Part shown: one piece after another, positions 50,407 through 60,379 of the stretch
Position numbering within the stretch: the first letter of the stretch is position 1
Layout: every line of letters starts with the position of its first letter
DNA from: Sphingobium sp.
GTDB lineage: Bacteria > Pseudomonadota > Alphaproteobacteria > Sphingomonadales > Sphingomonadaceae
DNA: 64,000 nucleotides
Assembly (NCBI GenBank): GCA_035196065.1
Contig: CP136575.1
Location: forward strand, 1,269,001-1,333,000
Reading direction: 5' to 3'
The notes under the pieces: model-generated
The model's input: the letters and a program-made list of their open reading frames with translations, nothing else
Databases searched by the model: none
Told to the model about the DNA's origin: nothing
Translations under genes and position numbers: made by a program

Positions 50407-52044
50407 TCAACCCAATTGACGTCTGCCCTTTTGGGTCGACATGCGGTGCAGGCCGGAGAGCCGCGGCGTGCGTTCCTTCACCGTTTCGACAAAGCGCCAT
50501 TCGCTTGTCGCGCGGTCCGGCGTTAGTTCGACCAGCATATAGCCGCGGCGGCTGGTATCCGCCCATTTGAGGCCGGGGTTGGTCTGGCGCAGCGCGTTGG
50601 CGATGCTTTGCGGCGATGCGCCGGTGAAATAGGCTTCATAACCGGGTGAAGATACGCTTTGCCCTGCAAATTCGACGCCGGCCCGCTTGCCGTCATTGGA
50701 CAGGTCAAACGCCCAGCCATTGTGGCTGTCACCGGTCAGGACAATCAGATCGGCATTGGCCTGTTGTGCGGCCCCCAATGAACGGGCGCGGGCGAGCGGA
50801 TAGCCATCCCATGCGTCAAGACTGGTCGGGATGCCGGCCTTTGCCGCGATTGCGCCGCGGGCAACACGCTGGCGGATAAAGGCAGGGGTTTCGGGCGGCA
50901 GCCAGCTTGGCGTATCTTCGGGCTGGCGGACGGTGCCCATGATCGTTTGCTGCGCCCAGATGTTCCAGCTTTTGCCCGTGCGGCCAAATCCGTCGGCAAG
51001 CCATTTTTCCTGTGCGTCGCCCAGCATGGTGCGGGCAGGCGATTGCCAATCGCCACTGACGAAATCCTTCATTGCGGCCATCGTTGCGGCGCTGTCGGCG
51101 CCGCGCGGGACATCCATTTCGGCTGGCTTTGAACGGGCGCTGATGCGGCTTTCGGTGAGGAATATTTCACCCAGATCGCCAAGACGATAGCTGGACCAAT
51201 AGGGGGTGTCGCCAAGGTCGCGGACCGGCATCCATTCGCGCCATGCCTGTTCGGCGATACGCTTGCGCATTTGCCAGTCGCCTTCGTGCGGCTGATGGTT
51301 TTGCGCACCATCGGCATAGGCGTCATTGGTGAATTCATGGTCGTCCCACATGCACAGCATCGGCACGCGTGCGTGCAGCGCCTGCAAATCCGGATCGGCG
51401 CGATAGCTGGCATAACGCAGGCGATAATCGGCCAGGCTGACAATTTCATTTGCCGGCTCGATCAGTCGGCCTGCCACAGCATCCTTGGTGGAGGGGTAAT
51501 TGCCGCGCTGATATTCATAGATATAGTCGCCAAGGTGCAAAGCGAGATCGAAATCGCCCACCTGCGCTGCATGGGCATAGGCGTTGAACCAGCCAAAGGG
51601 CATGTTCGAACAGGAAAAGACCGCCATGCGGCAGCGGTCGACCTTGCCTGTCGGAAGGGTGCGTGTCTGCCCGGTCGGCGATACACTGCCATTGGCCGCG
51701 ACAAAGCGATAATGATAGCGTTGACCGGGGGAAAGGCCGCCCAGAACGACCTTGGCAATATGATCGCGGGCGGGTGTGGCGCGCACTTCGGCAGCCGACA
51801 GGATTTTCCGGAAATCGGGCGTTTCGCTGATCTCTGCAATCAGTCTGGTTTCCGACTGTTCGGCGACAAAGCGTGTCCAGAGCAGGATTGAATCGGGGCC
51901 GGGTTCGCCGCTGGCAACACCATGGCTGAATCCCGGAGTGAGCGCGGCCTGCATCGCAGCGAGTGCGCCGCCGGGAAGGCTGATCGCGCCAAGGCCCAAA
52001 GTCCCGGTTTTGAGGAGCAGGCGGCGATCGAAAACAGAGGTCAT
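50407..52044 (-). CDS. PhoD-family alkaline phosphatase/phosphodiesterase, Tat-exported
   Basis: 545 aa. Twin-arginine signal FDRRLLLKTGTLGLGA. The PhoD N-terminal domain (FSHGVASGEPGPDSILLWTRF) precedes the metallophosphatase: LHLGDYIYEY, MLCMWDDHEFTNDAY and VLTGDSHNGWAFDL hold the metal-binding Asp and His. Releases phosphate from phosphomono- and diesters in the periplasm. It begins right at the stop of the DUF3667 gene, so both share a transcript. Confidence 0.94.
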   Translation of the reverse strand: MTSVFDRRLLLKTGTLGLGAISLPGGALAAMQAALTPGFSHGVASGEPGPDSILLWTRFVAEQSETRLIAEISETPDFRKILSAAEVRATPARDHIAKVVLGGLSPGQRYHYRFVAANGSVSPTGQTRTLPTGKVDRCRMAVFSCSNMPFGWFNAYAHAAQVGDFDLALHLGDYIYEYQRGNYPSTKDAVAGRLIEPANEIVSLADYRLRYASYRADPDLQALHARVPMLCMWDDHEFTNDAYADGAQNHQPHEGDWQMRKRIAEQAWREWMPVRDLGDTPYWSSYRLGDLGEIFLTESRISARSKPAEMDVPRGADSAATMAAMKDFVSGDWQSPARTMLGDAQEKWLADGFGRTGKSWNIWAQQTIMGTVRQPEDTPSWLPPETPAFIRQRVARGAIAAKAGIPTSLDAWDGYPLARARSLGAAQQANADLIVLTGDSHNGWAFDLSNDGKRAGVEFAGQSVSSPGYEAYFTGASPQSIANALRQTNPGLKWADTSRRGYMLVELTPDRATSEWRFVETVKERTPRLSGLHRMSTQKGRRQLG

Positions 52045-53148
52045 TTATCCAAGAATCCCGAGAAAGAGCAAAATGGAGGCGAACAGTGCCAGCACAATCC
52101 AGATGAAAAGTGACAGGATCATTAAACGTAGCACGGCACTTGGCCGGCCAAAGCCATAAGCGTGGCGAAGTTGCTTGTAGAGGTGCAGCGGCGGAATCAC
52201 GAAAAAGGCGAGGACCAGCCAGCCTTCGGATAGGCCGATCTTCGCCAATATCGCGACCGTCAGGAACAACAGGCTCATGAACGAGATTGAATAGGTGGCG
52301 AATACCGCATGGTCGTAGAAACGATGCCCGCGCACGCCAAGCGTCGCGAGCCACAGGAAGGGAAGTGAAAGCGGGATGAGCAGCCAAGCAAATTTATAGC
52401 CGTTCGACTGGAGTTTGTAGAGAGCCAGGCTGGGGTTGGCGACCGTCTTTTCAGCGGCATTGCGCACCCCTTCATCCAGCCATTTGATGCCGGTGACAGG
52501 GCCATTGAGCGCGGAGACGCTGATATTGCCATCGCGCGCGACGCTGTCGGCATCGCGATATTTGACCTTGCCGGTCTGGATCAGGGCGATGCCATTCCTT
52601 TCGCCTTTCAGATCTTGCAACTTGGCTTTCAGTCCAATTTTGTCTGCGGCAGCGACGTCAGGGTCGGCGATCTGATTCTGCGTGACCGCGATTTCGCTAT
52701 CCAATTGCTTGGCCTGTTGCGCGATGTCGCGCTGCAGGTCGGGGCCGTTCGGACCGGAAAAAGGGCTGCCGATGAAGCTGAAGACTGCGAACATCAGGAA
52801 TATCGAGAACAGGAACAACGCCATGGGCGATACGAATTTCGCGCGCTCGCCTGCGATATAGCGGCGTGTCAACTCGCCCGGGCGAAGTGCGAGCAGGGGG
52901 AGCGTGCGCCAGAATTTGCCATCGAAATGGAGGACCGAATGCAGGATATCGTGCCAGATGGCGGCAAGCGTACGGTGGACATGGGCGTGTTGCCCGCATT
53001 GGACGCAAAAGGGCCCGGAAAGCTGCGCGCCGCAATTGAGGCATGCCCCGCCCGCCGCGCCGCTGCCGGCGTTGCCCGCATTGTCTATCGCCGCGCCAAG
53101 CAGCGCGCCCTCTATCGCCGTTCCGGCGGCCTCCAATTCCCCTGACAT
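52045..53148 (-). CDS. DUF3667 membrane protein with zinc ribbon
   Basis: 367 aa. The N-terminal CLNCGAQLSGPFCVQCGQ motif is a zinc ribbon (two CxxC pairs). Next is the DUF3667 region HRTLAAIWHDILHSVLHFDGKFWRTLPLLALRPGELTRRYIAGERAKFVSPMALFLFSIFLMF. A coiled-coil-like periplasmic stretch (about 120-240) and four more membrane segments follow. Function unknown. Coupled with the phoD-like gene. Confidence 0.88.
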   Translation of the reverse strand: MSGELEAAGTAIEGALLGAAIDNAGNAGSGAAGGACLNCGAQLSGPFCVQCGQHAHVHRTLAAIWHDILHSVLHFDGKFWRTLPLLALRPGELTRRYIAGERAKFVSPMALFLFSIFLMFAVFSFIGSPFSGPNGPDLQRDIAQQAKQLDSEIAVTQNQIADPDVAAADKIGLKAKLQDLKGERNGIALIQTGKVKYRDADSVARDGNISVSALNGPVTGIKWLDEGVRNAAEKTVANPSLALYKLQSNGYKFAWLLIPLSLPFLWLATLGVRGHRFYDHAVFATYSISFMSLLFLTVAILAKIGLSEGWLVLAFFVIPPLHLYKQLRHAYGFGRPSAVLRLMILSLFIWIVLALFASILLFLGILG

Positions 53149-53277
53149 GGCATGCGTTTAACAAAGCCTGTCCGGTGATGAAAGCAGGCTTTCGATACAG
53201 GCATTGTGACCGCTTGCCTTTTGCGCGCAATGCGGCACTGTGCGCCCAACAATTGTCAAACGCTTCAAAGAAATGCC

Positions 53278-54165
53278 ATGCCTAGCCTGACTGCCCGCCT
53301 GATTTCTACCCTGCTTCGCACCACCGGTGTTGTGCGAAGGCGCTTTTCCGATGGCCCGGGTTTCGAAGGGCGGATCGCCGAAAGCCGGGAGAAGCAGCCA
53401 TTTCCCACGGCCAAGATGCGCGCGCGCCTGGACGTTCGCGAAAGCCTGTTTGATGGCCGCAAGGTTTTTCGCATCGCCCCCAAAAACCGCCCGGTGACCG
53501 GCCAGATGCTCTTTTGGCATGGCGGCGGCTATGTCTATCCGGCAGCGGATATTCACTGGCAATTTTATGCGCATATGGCCGAAAAGCATGGCATCGTGAC
53601 CACGGCGCCGCTCTATCCGCTCGCACCGGAGGCTGACGCCAAGGTCACTGTCGACTGGGCGCTGCGTTTCTATCGTGAATTCACGCCCGAAAGGGCAGGG
53701 CCGTTCGTCATGGGCGGTGACAGTGCAGGCGCGGGGCTGTGCGCGGCGGTTGCACATGCAGCCCGCGATGAGGCCGGGGTGCTGCCCAAAGCGCTCATCC
53801 TCATCTGTCCTTGGCTTGATGTTGCCATGACGCATCCTGACCAGAAGGTGATCGAACCGCGTGATGGCGTGCTGACCATTTCCGGCGCGCAGACTGCGGG
53901 ACGCGTTTATGCTGGCGAATTGCCGCTCAACGACCCGCGCGTTGCGCCAATCCACGGCAATTGGGAAGGGCTGCCGCCCATTCTCTCCTTTGGCGGCGGC
54001 GACGATATATTGGTGCCCGATGCCCGGGCGCTAAAGGCGAAGGTGCCGACGACCGAATATGTGGAAGAGGCCGGGCTGATGCACGACTGGCCGATTTTTT
54101 TCCTGCCGGAAAGCCGCGTTGCGCAGGCGCGCATGGCCGAATTTATCGGGAAGCATCATAAATGA
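53278..54165 (+). CDS. Alpha/beta hydrolase, HSL-type esterase
   Basis: 295 aa from ATG 53278. Oxyanion motif HGGGYV, nucleophile elbow GDSAGAG (Ser), and the HSL acid and His regions GGGDDILVPD and LMHDWPIF are in order. The first 60 residues form a cap-like extension. Probably an esterase for short acyl esters. It overlaps the next gene by 4 bp. Confidence 0.92.
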   Translation: MPSLTARLISTLLRTTGVVRRRFSDGPGFEGRIAESREKQPFPTAKMRARLDVRESLFDGRKVFRIAPKNRPVTGQMLFWHGGGYVYPAADIHWQFYAHMAEKHGIVTTAPLYPLAPEADAKVTVDWALRFYREFTPERAGPFVMGGDSAGAGLCAAVAHAARDEAGVLPKALILICPWLDVAMTHPDQKVIEPRDGVLTISGAQTAGRVYAGELPLNDPRVAPIHGNWEGLPPILSFGGGDDILVPDARALKAKVPTTEYVEEAGLMHDWPIFFLPESRVAQARMAEFIGKHHK

Positions 54166-55103
54166 GTCCACCGGATACGGGGCTGCGCATCTGGTCCTAT
54201 CGCTGCAAATTTGAAGTTGATGGCCTGCCTTGCCAGCTTGATTTCCGGTCCGGTTTCAAGGGTTCGCTCAGCCTGCTTTCGATCGCCGGCATAGAGCATG
54301 GCTGGGACAATACGCCCGTGCAGGGGCCCGAAGCCGCTCGCAACCACAAGATCCGGGCGCAATTGCCAAGCGGCAAGCAGATCGAGGTTGAAGCCGGATG
54401 TTTCAACTGGTGGAGCATTGCCATCGCGGTCCGCGTCGATGGCGAACTGGTGCACGAAAGCCACCCAGGACAGAAAATCGAAATGCCGGAACGGGCGCGC
54501 AAGATGCTGGTTTCCGAAAGCGGTGATGGCGAGCAGGATCCGGCCTATGATCTCGACAAGCTGAAGGCGAACCGCATTCCGATCGGCGTGGACATCATCC
54601 TTGGTCTGCTGTTCTTCGTCATCGGCAAATATGTCGGTTTGACAGAGGCAGCGCTGTTTGGTGCAGCGGCGGGGATCACTCTGATGATCGTGCAGCGCAT
54701 TACGAAGATCGACCTTCTCGGCGGGCTTGCCAGTTTCGGGATCATCATGCTGTTGCTGTCGGCCGGTTTTGCTTGGTTCTTCCAAGATGACCAATGGGTG
54801 AAGCAACGCTCCACCATTGTTGGCCTGATCGGGGCGACTGCCTTTGTCACCGATGGATTGTTGGGCGGCAAATGGCTGGGCAAGGGCCTTTCGCGCTATG
54901 TGGCCTATAGCGACATCATTCCGGCGCGGCTTTCGCTGGCAATGGGAGTTGTCGGCGTGGTGATGGCGGCGCTAAACTGGATGGTAGCGCGGACATTCTC
55001 GACCGATATCTGGCTGTTCTACACCACATTCCTCGACTTTCTGCTGGTTTTCCTGATGGCGTTGGTCGCAGTGCAATGGTCGAGAGGGAGAAAGCTTATC
55101 TAG
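54162..55103 (+). CDS. YciB/IspZ-like septation membrane protein with extra N-terminal domain
   Basis: 313 aa. Residues about 138-313 match the YciB family: IPIGVDIILGLLFFVIGKYVGL, WFFQDDQWVKQRSTIVGLIGATAFVTDGLLGGKWLGK and LNWMVARTFSTDIWLFYTTF. YciB proteins act in cell envelope synthesis. The first 120 residues are a soluble beta-rich region (LRIWSYRCKFEVDGLPCQLDF; GCFNWWSIAIAVRVDGELVHE) that I do not recognise. Coupled to the esterase gene. Confidence 0.85.
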   Translation: MSPPDTGLRIWSYRCKFEVDGLPCQLDFRSGFKGSLSLLSIAGIEHGWDNTPVQGPEAARNHKIRAQLPSGKQIEVEAGCFNWWSIAIAVRVDGELVHESHPGQKIEMPERARKMLVSESGDGEQDPAYDLDKLKANRIPIGVDIILGLLFFVIGKYVGLTEAALFGAAAGITLMIVQRITKIDLLGGLASFGIIMLLLSAGFAWFFQDDQWVKQRSTIVGLIGATAFVTDGLLGGKWLGKGLSRYVAYSDIIPARLSLAMGVVGVVMAALNWMVARTFSTDIWLFYTTFLDFLLVFLMALVAVQWSRGRKLI

Positions 55104-55112
55104 TTGCATAAA

Positions 55113-55145
55113 ATGCAATTCAACTGATTTAGTTGACAATTGCAT
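55113..55145. promoter_or_regulatory. Extended stem-loop in the spacer before rpsL
   Basis: ATGCAATTCAACT (55113-55125) pairs with AGTTG and AATTGCAT (55131-55135, 55138-55145) through an 8-bp and a 5-bp helix with a 2-nt bulge. The arm ATGCAA also pairs with TTGCAT (55104-55109), so two structures exclude each other. TTGACA at 55133 overlaps it. Confidence 0.5.
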
Positions 55146-55263
55146 TGCGAGGCTTTGTCCTCTAATAGCGCCTGATAACGATAATATAAGGATGTCCGTT
55201 GGGTAATTCCTGACCTGCAGCCGGCATGCATAGCTGGCAAGGTCCAATAAGAAAGGACACCCC

Positions 55264-55335
55264 ATGGAAAAGCTCTTCTCCCTCGTCGCTTCGCTGATGC
55301 TGAGCACGATGCTTTTCTCGGTCACGATCGTCTGA
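55264..55335 (+). CDS. Small hydrophobic peptide, 23 aa
   Basis: ATG 55264 to TGA 55333-55335, with AAAGGA 5 bp before. The peptide (MEKLFSLVASLMLSTMLFSV plus three residues) is one short hydrophobic helix. Similar very short ORFs are seen in sphingomonads but no role is known to me. A second hairpin precedes it (GACCT/AGGTC around 55212-55244). The rest of the 473-bp spacer 55104-55576 (to the rpsL start) contains no other convincing gene; a TTGACG at 55388 lacks a good -10. Confidence 0.5.
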   Translation: MEKLFSLVASLMLSTMLFSVTIV

Positions 55336-55576
55336 TCGATTGACTGAAGCGCCCGCGGTAACCGCGCATGTCGTCCGTCACTGAGACTTGACGATATGCC
55401 AGGTTGCCGCTAAGCGCGCGCCTTCCTTGGGATAGCCTGCGAATCAGGCATCATGCCGAGGAAAATCTACATAGGCTGAACATCATGTATCAGGCCGGGC
55501 GGATCAAAGGCTGAGCCTCCGTCGCACCAACGGCTTGTATATGTGGAGTAACCGCTTGTCTTTTTAAGGTGAAGAT

Positions 55577-55948
55577 ATGCCGACTATTAACCAGCTGGTC
55601 CGCAAGGGCCGCGTTCCGCAGAAGGCCAAGTCAAAGGTCCCTGCAATGGATCAGAACCCGCAAAAGCGTGGTGTCTGCACCCGTGTTTATACCACGACTC
55701 CGAAAAAGCCGAACTCGGCGCTTCGTAAGGTTGCCAAGATCCGTCTGACCAACCAGCGCGAAGTCATTTCCTACATCCCGGGCGAAGGCCACAACCTGCA
55801 GGAGCACAGCGTTGTGCTTATCCGCGGTGGCCGTGTTCGCGACCTTCCCGGTGTCCGTTACCACGTCCTGCGCGGCGTGCTCGACACCCAGGGCGTTAAG
55901 GATCGCAAGCAGTCGCGTTCGAAATATGGCGCGAAGCGTCCTAAGTAA
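55577..55948 (+). CDS. rpsL: 30S ribosomal protein S12
   Basis: 123 aa. Decoding-centre protein. [20 protein letters not shown] has the usual Lys43. Position 88 in [13 protein letters not shown] is Arg (CGC, 55838-55840), where most bacteria have Lys. First gene of the str operon (rpsL-rpsG-fusA-tuf). Confidence 0.98.
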   Translation: MPTINQLVRKGRVPQKAKSKVPAMDQNPQKRGVCTRVYTTTPKKPNSALRKVAKIRLTNQREVISYIPGEGHNLQEHSVVLIRGGRVRDLPGVRYHVLRGVLDTQGVKDRKQSRSKYGAKRPK

Positions 55949-55967
55949 GATCGGGAGAACATAAGAA

Positions 55968-56438
55968 ATGTCACGTCGTCGTCGTCCCGAAAAGCGCGTT
56001 ATCCTTCCCGATCCCAAGTTCGGTGATATCGTCCTTTCCAAATTCATGAACAACCTGATGCTCGACGGGAAAAAGTCGGTTGCAGAGCGTATCGTCTATG
56101 GCGCGCTTGAAACCGTCGAAACCCGCGCCAAGAAGGATCCGGTTCAGCTCTTCCATGATGCGCTGAACAATGTGAAGCCCGGCATCGAAGTGCGCAGCCG
56201 CCGCGTCGGTGGTGCGACCTATCAGGTCCCCTGCGAAGTCCGTCCGGAACGTGCGCAGGCTCTTGCTATCCGCTGGCTGATCACGGCCGCGCGCAACCGC
56301 AGCGAAACCACTATGGCAGCTCGTCTGTCGGGTGAACTGATGGATGCCGCCAGCAACCGTGGAAACGCTGTCAAGAAGCGCGAAGACACGCACCGCATGG
56401 CAGAAGCCAACCGCGCCTTCGCACACTATCGCTGGTAA
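55968..56438 (+). CDS. rpsG: 30S ribosomal protein S7
   Basis: 156 aa. Nucleates assembly of the small-subunit head and binds 16S r[73 protein letters not shown] and [21 protein letters not shown] are typical. Intact, 20 bp after rpsL. Confidence 0.98.
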   Translation: MSRRRRPEKRVILPDPKFGDIVLSKFMNNLMLDGKKSVAERIVYGALETVETRAKKDPVQLFHDALNNVKPGIEVRSRRVGGATYQVPCEVRPERAQALAIRWLITAARNRSETTMAARLSGELMDAASNRGNAVKKREDTHRMAEANRAFAHYRW

Positions 56439-56478
56439 GCTGGCCTCGGCCAGTCAACGATAGCGTCATAAGCGAATA

Positions 56479-56505
56479 TAGGGGGCCGGTTTCTGACCGG
56501 CCCCC
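56479..56505 (+). promoter_or_regulatory. Strong hairpin in the rpsG-fusA spacer
   Basis: GGGGGCCGG and CCGGCCCCC form a 9-bp stem around TTTCTGA. No T-run follows, so it could be an RNA-processing or attenuation structure between rpsG and fusA. Confidence 0.4.
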
Positions 56506-56547
56506 GCAACTATAGGGCCCTACCGCCCTCTCACTGGAGTGAAGACC

Positions 56548-58620
56548 ATGGCACGCAGCCATCCGTTGGAAAAATATCGCAATTTCGGCATCATGGCGCA
56601 CATCGATGCCGGTAAGACCACGACGACCGAGCGTATCCTTTACTACACCGGCAAGTCCTACAAGATCGGCGAAGTCCATGACGGCGCTGCGACCATGGAC
56701 TGGATGGAGCAGGAGCAGGAGCGTGGCATCACGATCACTTCAGCAGCAACCACCTGCTTCTGGAACGAACATCGCCTGAACATCATCGACACGCCGGGTC
56801 ACGTTGACTTCACGATTGAAGTCGAACGTTCGCTGCGCGTGCTTGACGGCGCGGTTGCCGCGTTTGACGGCGTTGCCGGCGTTGAGCCGCAGTCGGAAAC
56901 CGTTTGGCGCCAGGCTGACAAATATGGCGTTCCGCGGATGTGCTTCATCAACAAGCTCGACCGTACCGGTGCAAACTTCTATTATTGCGTACAGACGATC
57001 ATCGACCGTCTGGGTGCAACCCCGGCTGTTCTTTATCTGCCCATCGGCGCAGAAAGCGATTTCAAGGGCCTGGTCGATCTGGTCGAAAACCGCGGTATCA
57101 TCTGGAAGGATGAAAGCCTTGGCGCGGAATTCGAATATGTCGCAATTCCCGACGATCTTGCTGACAAGGCAGCCGAATATCGCGAAAAGCTGATCGAACT
57201 TGCCGTCGAGCAGGACGATGCCGCGATGGAAGCCTATCTGGATGGCAATGAACCCGACGTTGCAACGCTGAAGGCGCTGATCCGCAAGGGCACGCTGAAC
57301 CAGTCGTTCGTCCCCGTTCTTTGCGGTTCGGCGTTCAAGAACAAGGGCGTGCAGCCGCTGCTCGACGCCGTTGTCGACTATCTGCCTTCGCCGCTCGACA
57401 TTCCCGACGTACAGGGCGTGAAGATGGACAGCGACGAAAAGGATAGCCGTAAGGCTGCCGACGATGCGTCCTTTTCGGCACTCGCATTCAAGGTCATGAA
57501 CGATCCGTTCGTGGGCTCGCTCACCTTCATCCGCATCTATTCGGGTACGCTCACCAAGGGCACCTACCTGAACTCGGTGAAGGACAAGAAGGAAAAGGTC
57601 GGCCGTATGCTCGAAATGCATGCGAACGAGCGTAAGGATATTGATGAAGCCTTTGCTGGCGACATCATCGCGCTTGCCGGCATGAAGGAAACCACCACCG
57701 GTGATACGCTGTGTGCCGAACGCGATCCGATCGTGCTTGAGCGCATGGAATTCCCCGAGCCGGTTATTGAATTGTCGGTTGAACCCAAAACCAAGGCTGA
57801 CCAGGAAAAGATGGGCATCGCGCTCAACCGCCTGTCGGCTGAAGATCCCTCGTTCCGCGTTTCGACCGATCATGAATCGGGCCAGACGATCATCAAGGGC
57901 ATGGGCGAACTTCACCTCGACATCATCGTCGATCGTATGCGTCGTGAATTCAAGGTCGAAGCCAATGTCGGCGCGCCGCAGGTTGCGTATCGCGAATATC
58001 TCGCTCGCCCTGTCGACGTTGACTATACCCACAAGAAGCAGTCGGGTGGTTCGGGCCAGTTCGGTCGCATCAAGTTCAAGGTGACTCCGGGCGAACGTGG
58101 CGCGGGCATCACCTTCACCGATGCGGTCAAGGGTGGTAACATTCCGAAGGAATATATCCCCGCCGTTGAAAAGGGCATGCGCGAAACCGCTGAAAGCGGT
58201 TCGCTTATCGGCTTCCCGATCATCGACTTTGACATCGAACTGTATGACGGCGCCTATCACGATGTCGACTCGTCGGCTCTGGCCTTCGAAATTGCAGGTC
58301 GTGCCGGTATGCGTGAAGCCGCGCAGAAGGCAGGCATCAAGCTTCTCGAACCGATCATGAAGGTCGAAGTCGTAACCCCGGAAGAATATCTGGGTGACGT
58401 CATCGGCGACATGAACTCGCGTCGCGGCATGATCCAGGGCACCGACACCCGCGGTAACGCACAGGTTGTCGAGTCCATGGTGCCGCTGGCCAACATGTTC
58501 GGCTATGTGAACCAGCTCCGCTCGTTCACACAGGGACGTGCCAACTACTCGATGCACTTTTCGCATTACGACGAAGTGCCGGCGAACGTCGCGGCCGAAG
58601 TCAAAGAGAAGCTTGCTTGA
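56548..58620 (+). CDS. fusA: Elongation factor G
   Basis: 690 aa from ATG 56548. Drives translocation of tRNA and mRNA. G1 [21 protein letters not shown]3 [17 protein letters not shown]4 [14 protein letters not shown]; later domains show [18 protein letters not shown] and [21 protein letters not shown]. Full length. It lies 109 bp after rpsG behind a hairpin. Confidence 0.98.
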   Translation: MARSHPLEKYRNFGIMAHIDAGKTTTTERILYYTGKSYKIGEVHDGAATMDWMEQEQERGITITSAATTCFWNEHRLNIIDTPGHVDFTIEVERSLRVLDGAVAAFDGVAGVEPQSETVWRQADKYGVPRMCFINKLDRTGANFYYCVQTIIDRLGATPAVLYLPIGAESDFKGLVDLVENRGIIWKDESLGAEFEYVAIPDDLADKAAEYREKLIELAVEQDDAAMEAYLDGNEPDVATLKALIRKGTLNQSFVPVLCGSAFKNKGVQPLLDAVVDYLPSPLDIPDVQGVKMDSDEKDSRKAADDASFSALAFKVMNDPFVGSLTFIRIYSGTLTKGTYLNSVKDKKEKVGRMLEMHANERKDIDEAFAGDIIALAGMKETTTGDTLCAERDPIVLERMEFPEPVIELSVEPKTKADQEKMGIALNRLSAEDPSFRVSTDHESGQTIIKGMGELHLDIIVDRMRREFKVEANVGAPQVAYREYLARPVDVDYTHKKQSGGSGQFGRIKFKVTPGERGAGITFTDAVKGGNIPKEYIPAVEKGMRETAESGSLIGFPIIDFDIELYDGAYHDVDSSALAFEIAGRAGMREAAQKAGIKLLEPIMKVEVVTPEEYLGDVIGDMNSRRGMIQGTDTRGNAQVVESMVPLANMFGYVNQLRSFTQGRANYSMHFSHYDEVPANVAAEVKEKLA

Positions 58621-58709
58621 CCGGCAATTAGAGACTAATGGCGGCGCCTGATTCAGCAGGCGTCGTCCCAACTGATCAACATACCAAATCGAAAAAGAAG
58701 GTTTGAAAA

Positions 58710-59900
58710 ATGGCTAAAGCTAAATTTGAGCGGACGAAACCGCACTGCAACATCGGCACCATCGGTCACGTTGACCATGGCAAGACCACGCTGACCGCCG
58801 CGATCACCAAGGTGCTCGCTGAAACCGGTGGCGCTACTTTCACCGACTATGCCAACATCGACAAGGCTCCCGAAGAGCGCGAGCGCGGCATCACCATCTC
58901 GACCGCACACGTCGAGTATGAAACCGCCAACCGTCACTATGCGCACGTCGATTGCCCGGGTCACGCTGACTATGTGAAGAACATGATCACCGGTGCTGCC
59001 CAGATGGACGGCGCGATCCTCGTTGTGAACGCTGCTGACGGCCCGATGCCCCAGACCCGTGAGCACATCCTGCTTGCTCGTCAGGTCGGCGTTCCCGCAC
59101 TCGTCGTTTACATGAACAAGGTCGACCAGGTCGATGACGCCGAAATCCTCGAGCTCGTCGAACTCGAAATCCGCGAACTGCTCAGCAGCTATGGCTTCGA
59201 CGGCGACAGCATCCCCGTCATTCCGGGTTCGGCTCTTGCCGCTCTCGAAGGCCGTGACGACGCAATCGGCAAGGATTCGATCAACAAGCTGATGGCTGCT
59301 GTTGACGAATTCATCCCGCAGCCGCCGCGCCCGACCGACAAGCCGTTCCTGATGCCCGTCGAGGACGTGTTCTCGATCTCGGGTCGTGGTACCGTTGTGA
59401 CCGGCCGTATCGAAACCGGCATCATCAAGGTTGGTGAAGAAGTCGAAATCGTCGGCATCAAGGACACCAAGAAGACGACCGTTACCGGCGTTGAAATGTT
59501 CCGCAAGCTGCTCGATCAGGGTGAAGCTGGCGACAACGTTGGCGCGCTGATCCGTGGCGTTGGCCGTGAAGAAGTCGAGCGTGGCCAGGTTCTGGCAAAG
59601 CCGGGTTCGGTTACGCCGCACACCGAATTTGCCGCTGAAGTTTATGTCCTTTCGAAGGACGAAGGCGGCCGTCACACGCCGTTCTTTGCGAACTATCGTC
59701 CGCAGTTCTACTTCCGCACCACCGACGTGACCGGCGAAGTGATCCTTCCCGAAGGCACCGAAATGGTCATGCCGGGCGACAACATCGCTCTCTCGGTCAA
59801 GCTGATCGCTCCGATCGCCATGGACGAAGGTCTCCGCTTCGCAATTCGCGAAGGCGGCCGCACCGTCGGTTCGGGGGTTGTCAGCAAGATCACGAAGTAA
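58710..59900 (+). CDS. tuf: Elongation factor Tu
   Basis: 396 aa. Carries aminoacyl-tRNA to the ribosome. G1 [10 protein letters not shown]3 [17 protein letters not shown]4 NKVDQVDD. Domains 2 and 3 intact to VVSKITK. Shine-Dalgarno AAGAAGG. It is the last gene of the str operon. Confidence 0.98.
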   Translation: MAKAKFERTKPHCNIGTIGHVDHGKTTLTAAITKVLAETGGATFTDYANIDKAPEERERGITISTAHVEYETANRHYAHVDCPGHADYVKNMITGAAQMDGAILVVNAADGPMPQTREHILLARQVGVPALVVYMNKVDQVDDAEILELVELEIRELLSSYGFDGDSIPVIPGSALAALEGRDDAIGKDSINKLMAAVDEFIPQPPRPTDKPFLMPVEDVFSISGRGTVVTGRIETGIIKVGEEVEIVGIKDTKKTTVTGVEMFRKLLDQGEAGDNVGALIRGVGREEVERGQVLAKPGSVTPHTEFAAEVYVLSKDEGGRHTPFFANYRPQFYFRTTDVTGEVILPEGTEMVMPGDNIALSVKLIAPIAMDEGLRFAIREGGRTVGSGVVSKITK

Positions 59901-59913
59901 TATAGGCCGCGCA

Positions 59914-59954
59914 GCCCGCCCGGTATCCTGATTCGTTCAGGGGACCGGGCGGGC
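59914..59954 (+). terminator. Strong hairpin terminator after tuf
   Basis: GCCCGCCCGGT (59914-59924) pairs perfectly with ACCGGGCGGGC (59944-59954); inside, CCTG and CAGG pair as well. It is followed by CGGTTTATTT, a short T-rich stretch. It separates tuf from the S10 operon. Confidence 0.8.
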
Positions 59955-60011
59955 CGGTTTATTTGAAATTCACAAACAGCTGTCCCGGCTTCCCGCTAAA
60001 CCTTGGGTGGG

Positions 60012-60040
60012 TTGGGTTGGCTGTTTTCGCTCTTTGATAT
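60012..60040 (+). promoter_or_regulatory. Candidate promoter of the S10 operon
   Basis: TTGGGT (60012-60017), spacer of 17 bp, TGATAT (60035-60040), 28 bp before the rpsJ start. It is located right after the tuf terminator. Confidence 0.45.
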
Positions 60041-60067
60041 TGGTAGAAACAGGAATTGGGTCCATTT

Positions 60068-60379
60068 ATGGAAACGCAGAATATTCGCATCCGTCTGAAA
60101 GCATTTGACCACCGCGTCCTCGATCAGGCGACCGGCGATATCGCAGACACTGCTCGCCGCACCGGCGCGCTTATCCGCGGCCCGATCCCCCTTCCTACCC
60201 GTATCGAAAAGTTCACCGTCAACCGTGGCCCGCACATCGACAAAAAGTCGCGCGAGCAGTTTGAGGTGCGCACCTACAAGCGGCTGCTCGACATTGTGCA
60301 GCCCACGCCGGCAACCGTCGATGCTCTGATGAAGCTTGACCTTGCAGCTGGCGTCGACGTCCAGATCAAGCTGGCCTAA
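60068..60379 (+). CDS. rpsJ: 30S ribosomal protein S10
   Basis: 103 aa from ATG 60068. [71 protein letters not shown] and [24 protein letters not shown] match S10 throughout. First gene of the S10 operon; also the NusE transcription factor. Confidence 0.98.
   Translation: METQNIRIRLKAFDHRVLDQATGDIADTARRTGALIRGPIPLPTRIEKFTVNRGPHIDKKSREQFEVRTYKRLLDIVQPTPATVDALMKLDLAAGVDVQIKLA

Noticed and set aside
55388-55416. TTGACG plus TAAGCG as an rpsL promoter
   Set aside because: The spacer is 17 bp but the -10 matches the consensus at only two positions.
56740-58671. A 643-aa minus-strand ORF over fusA
   Set aside because: It is the antisense shadow of the EF-G gene, caused by codon bias; no protein features.
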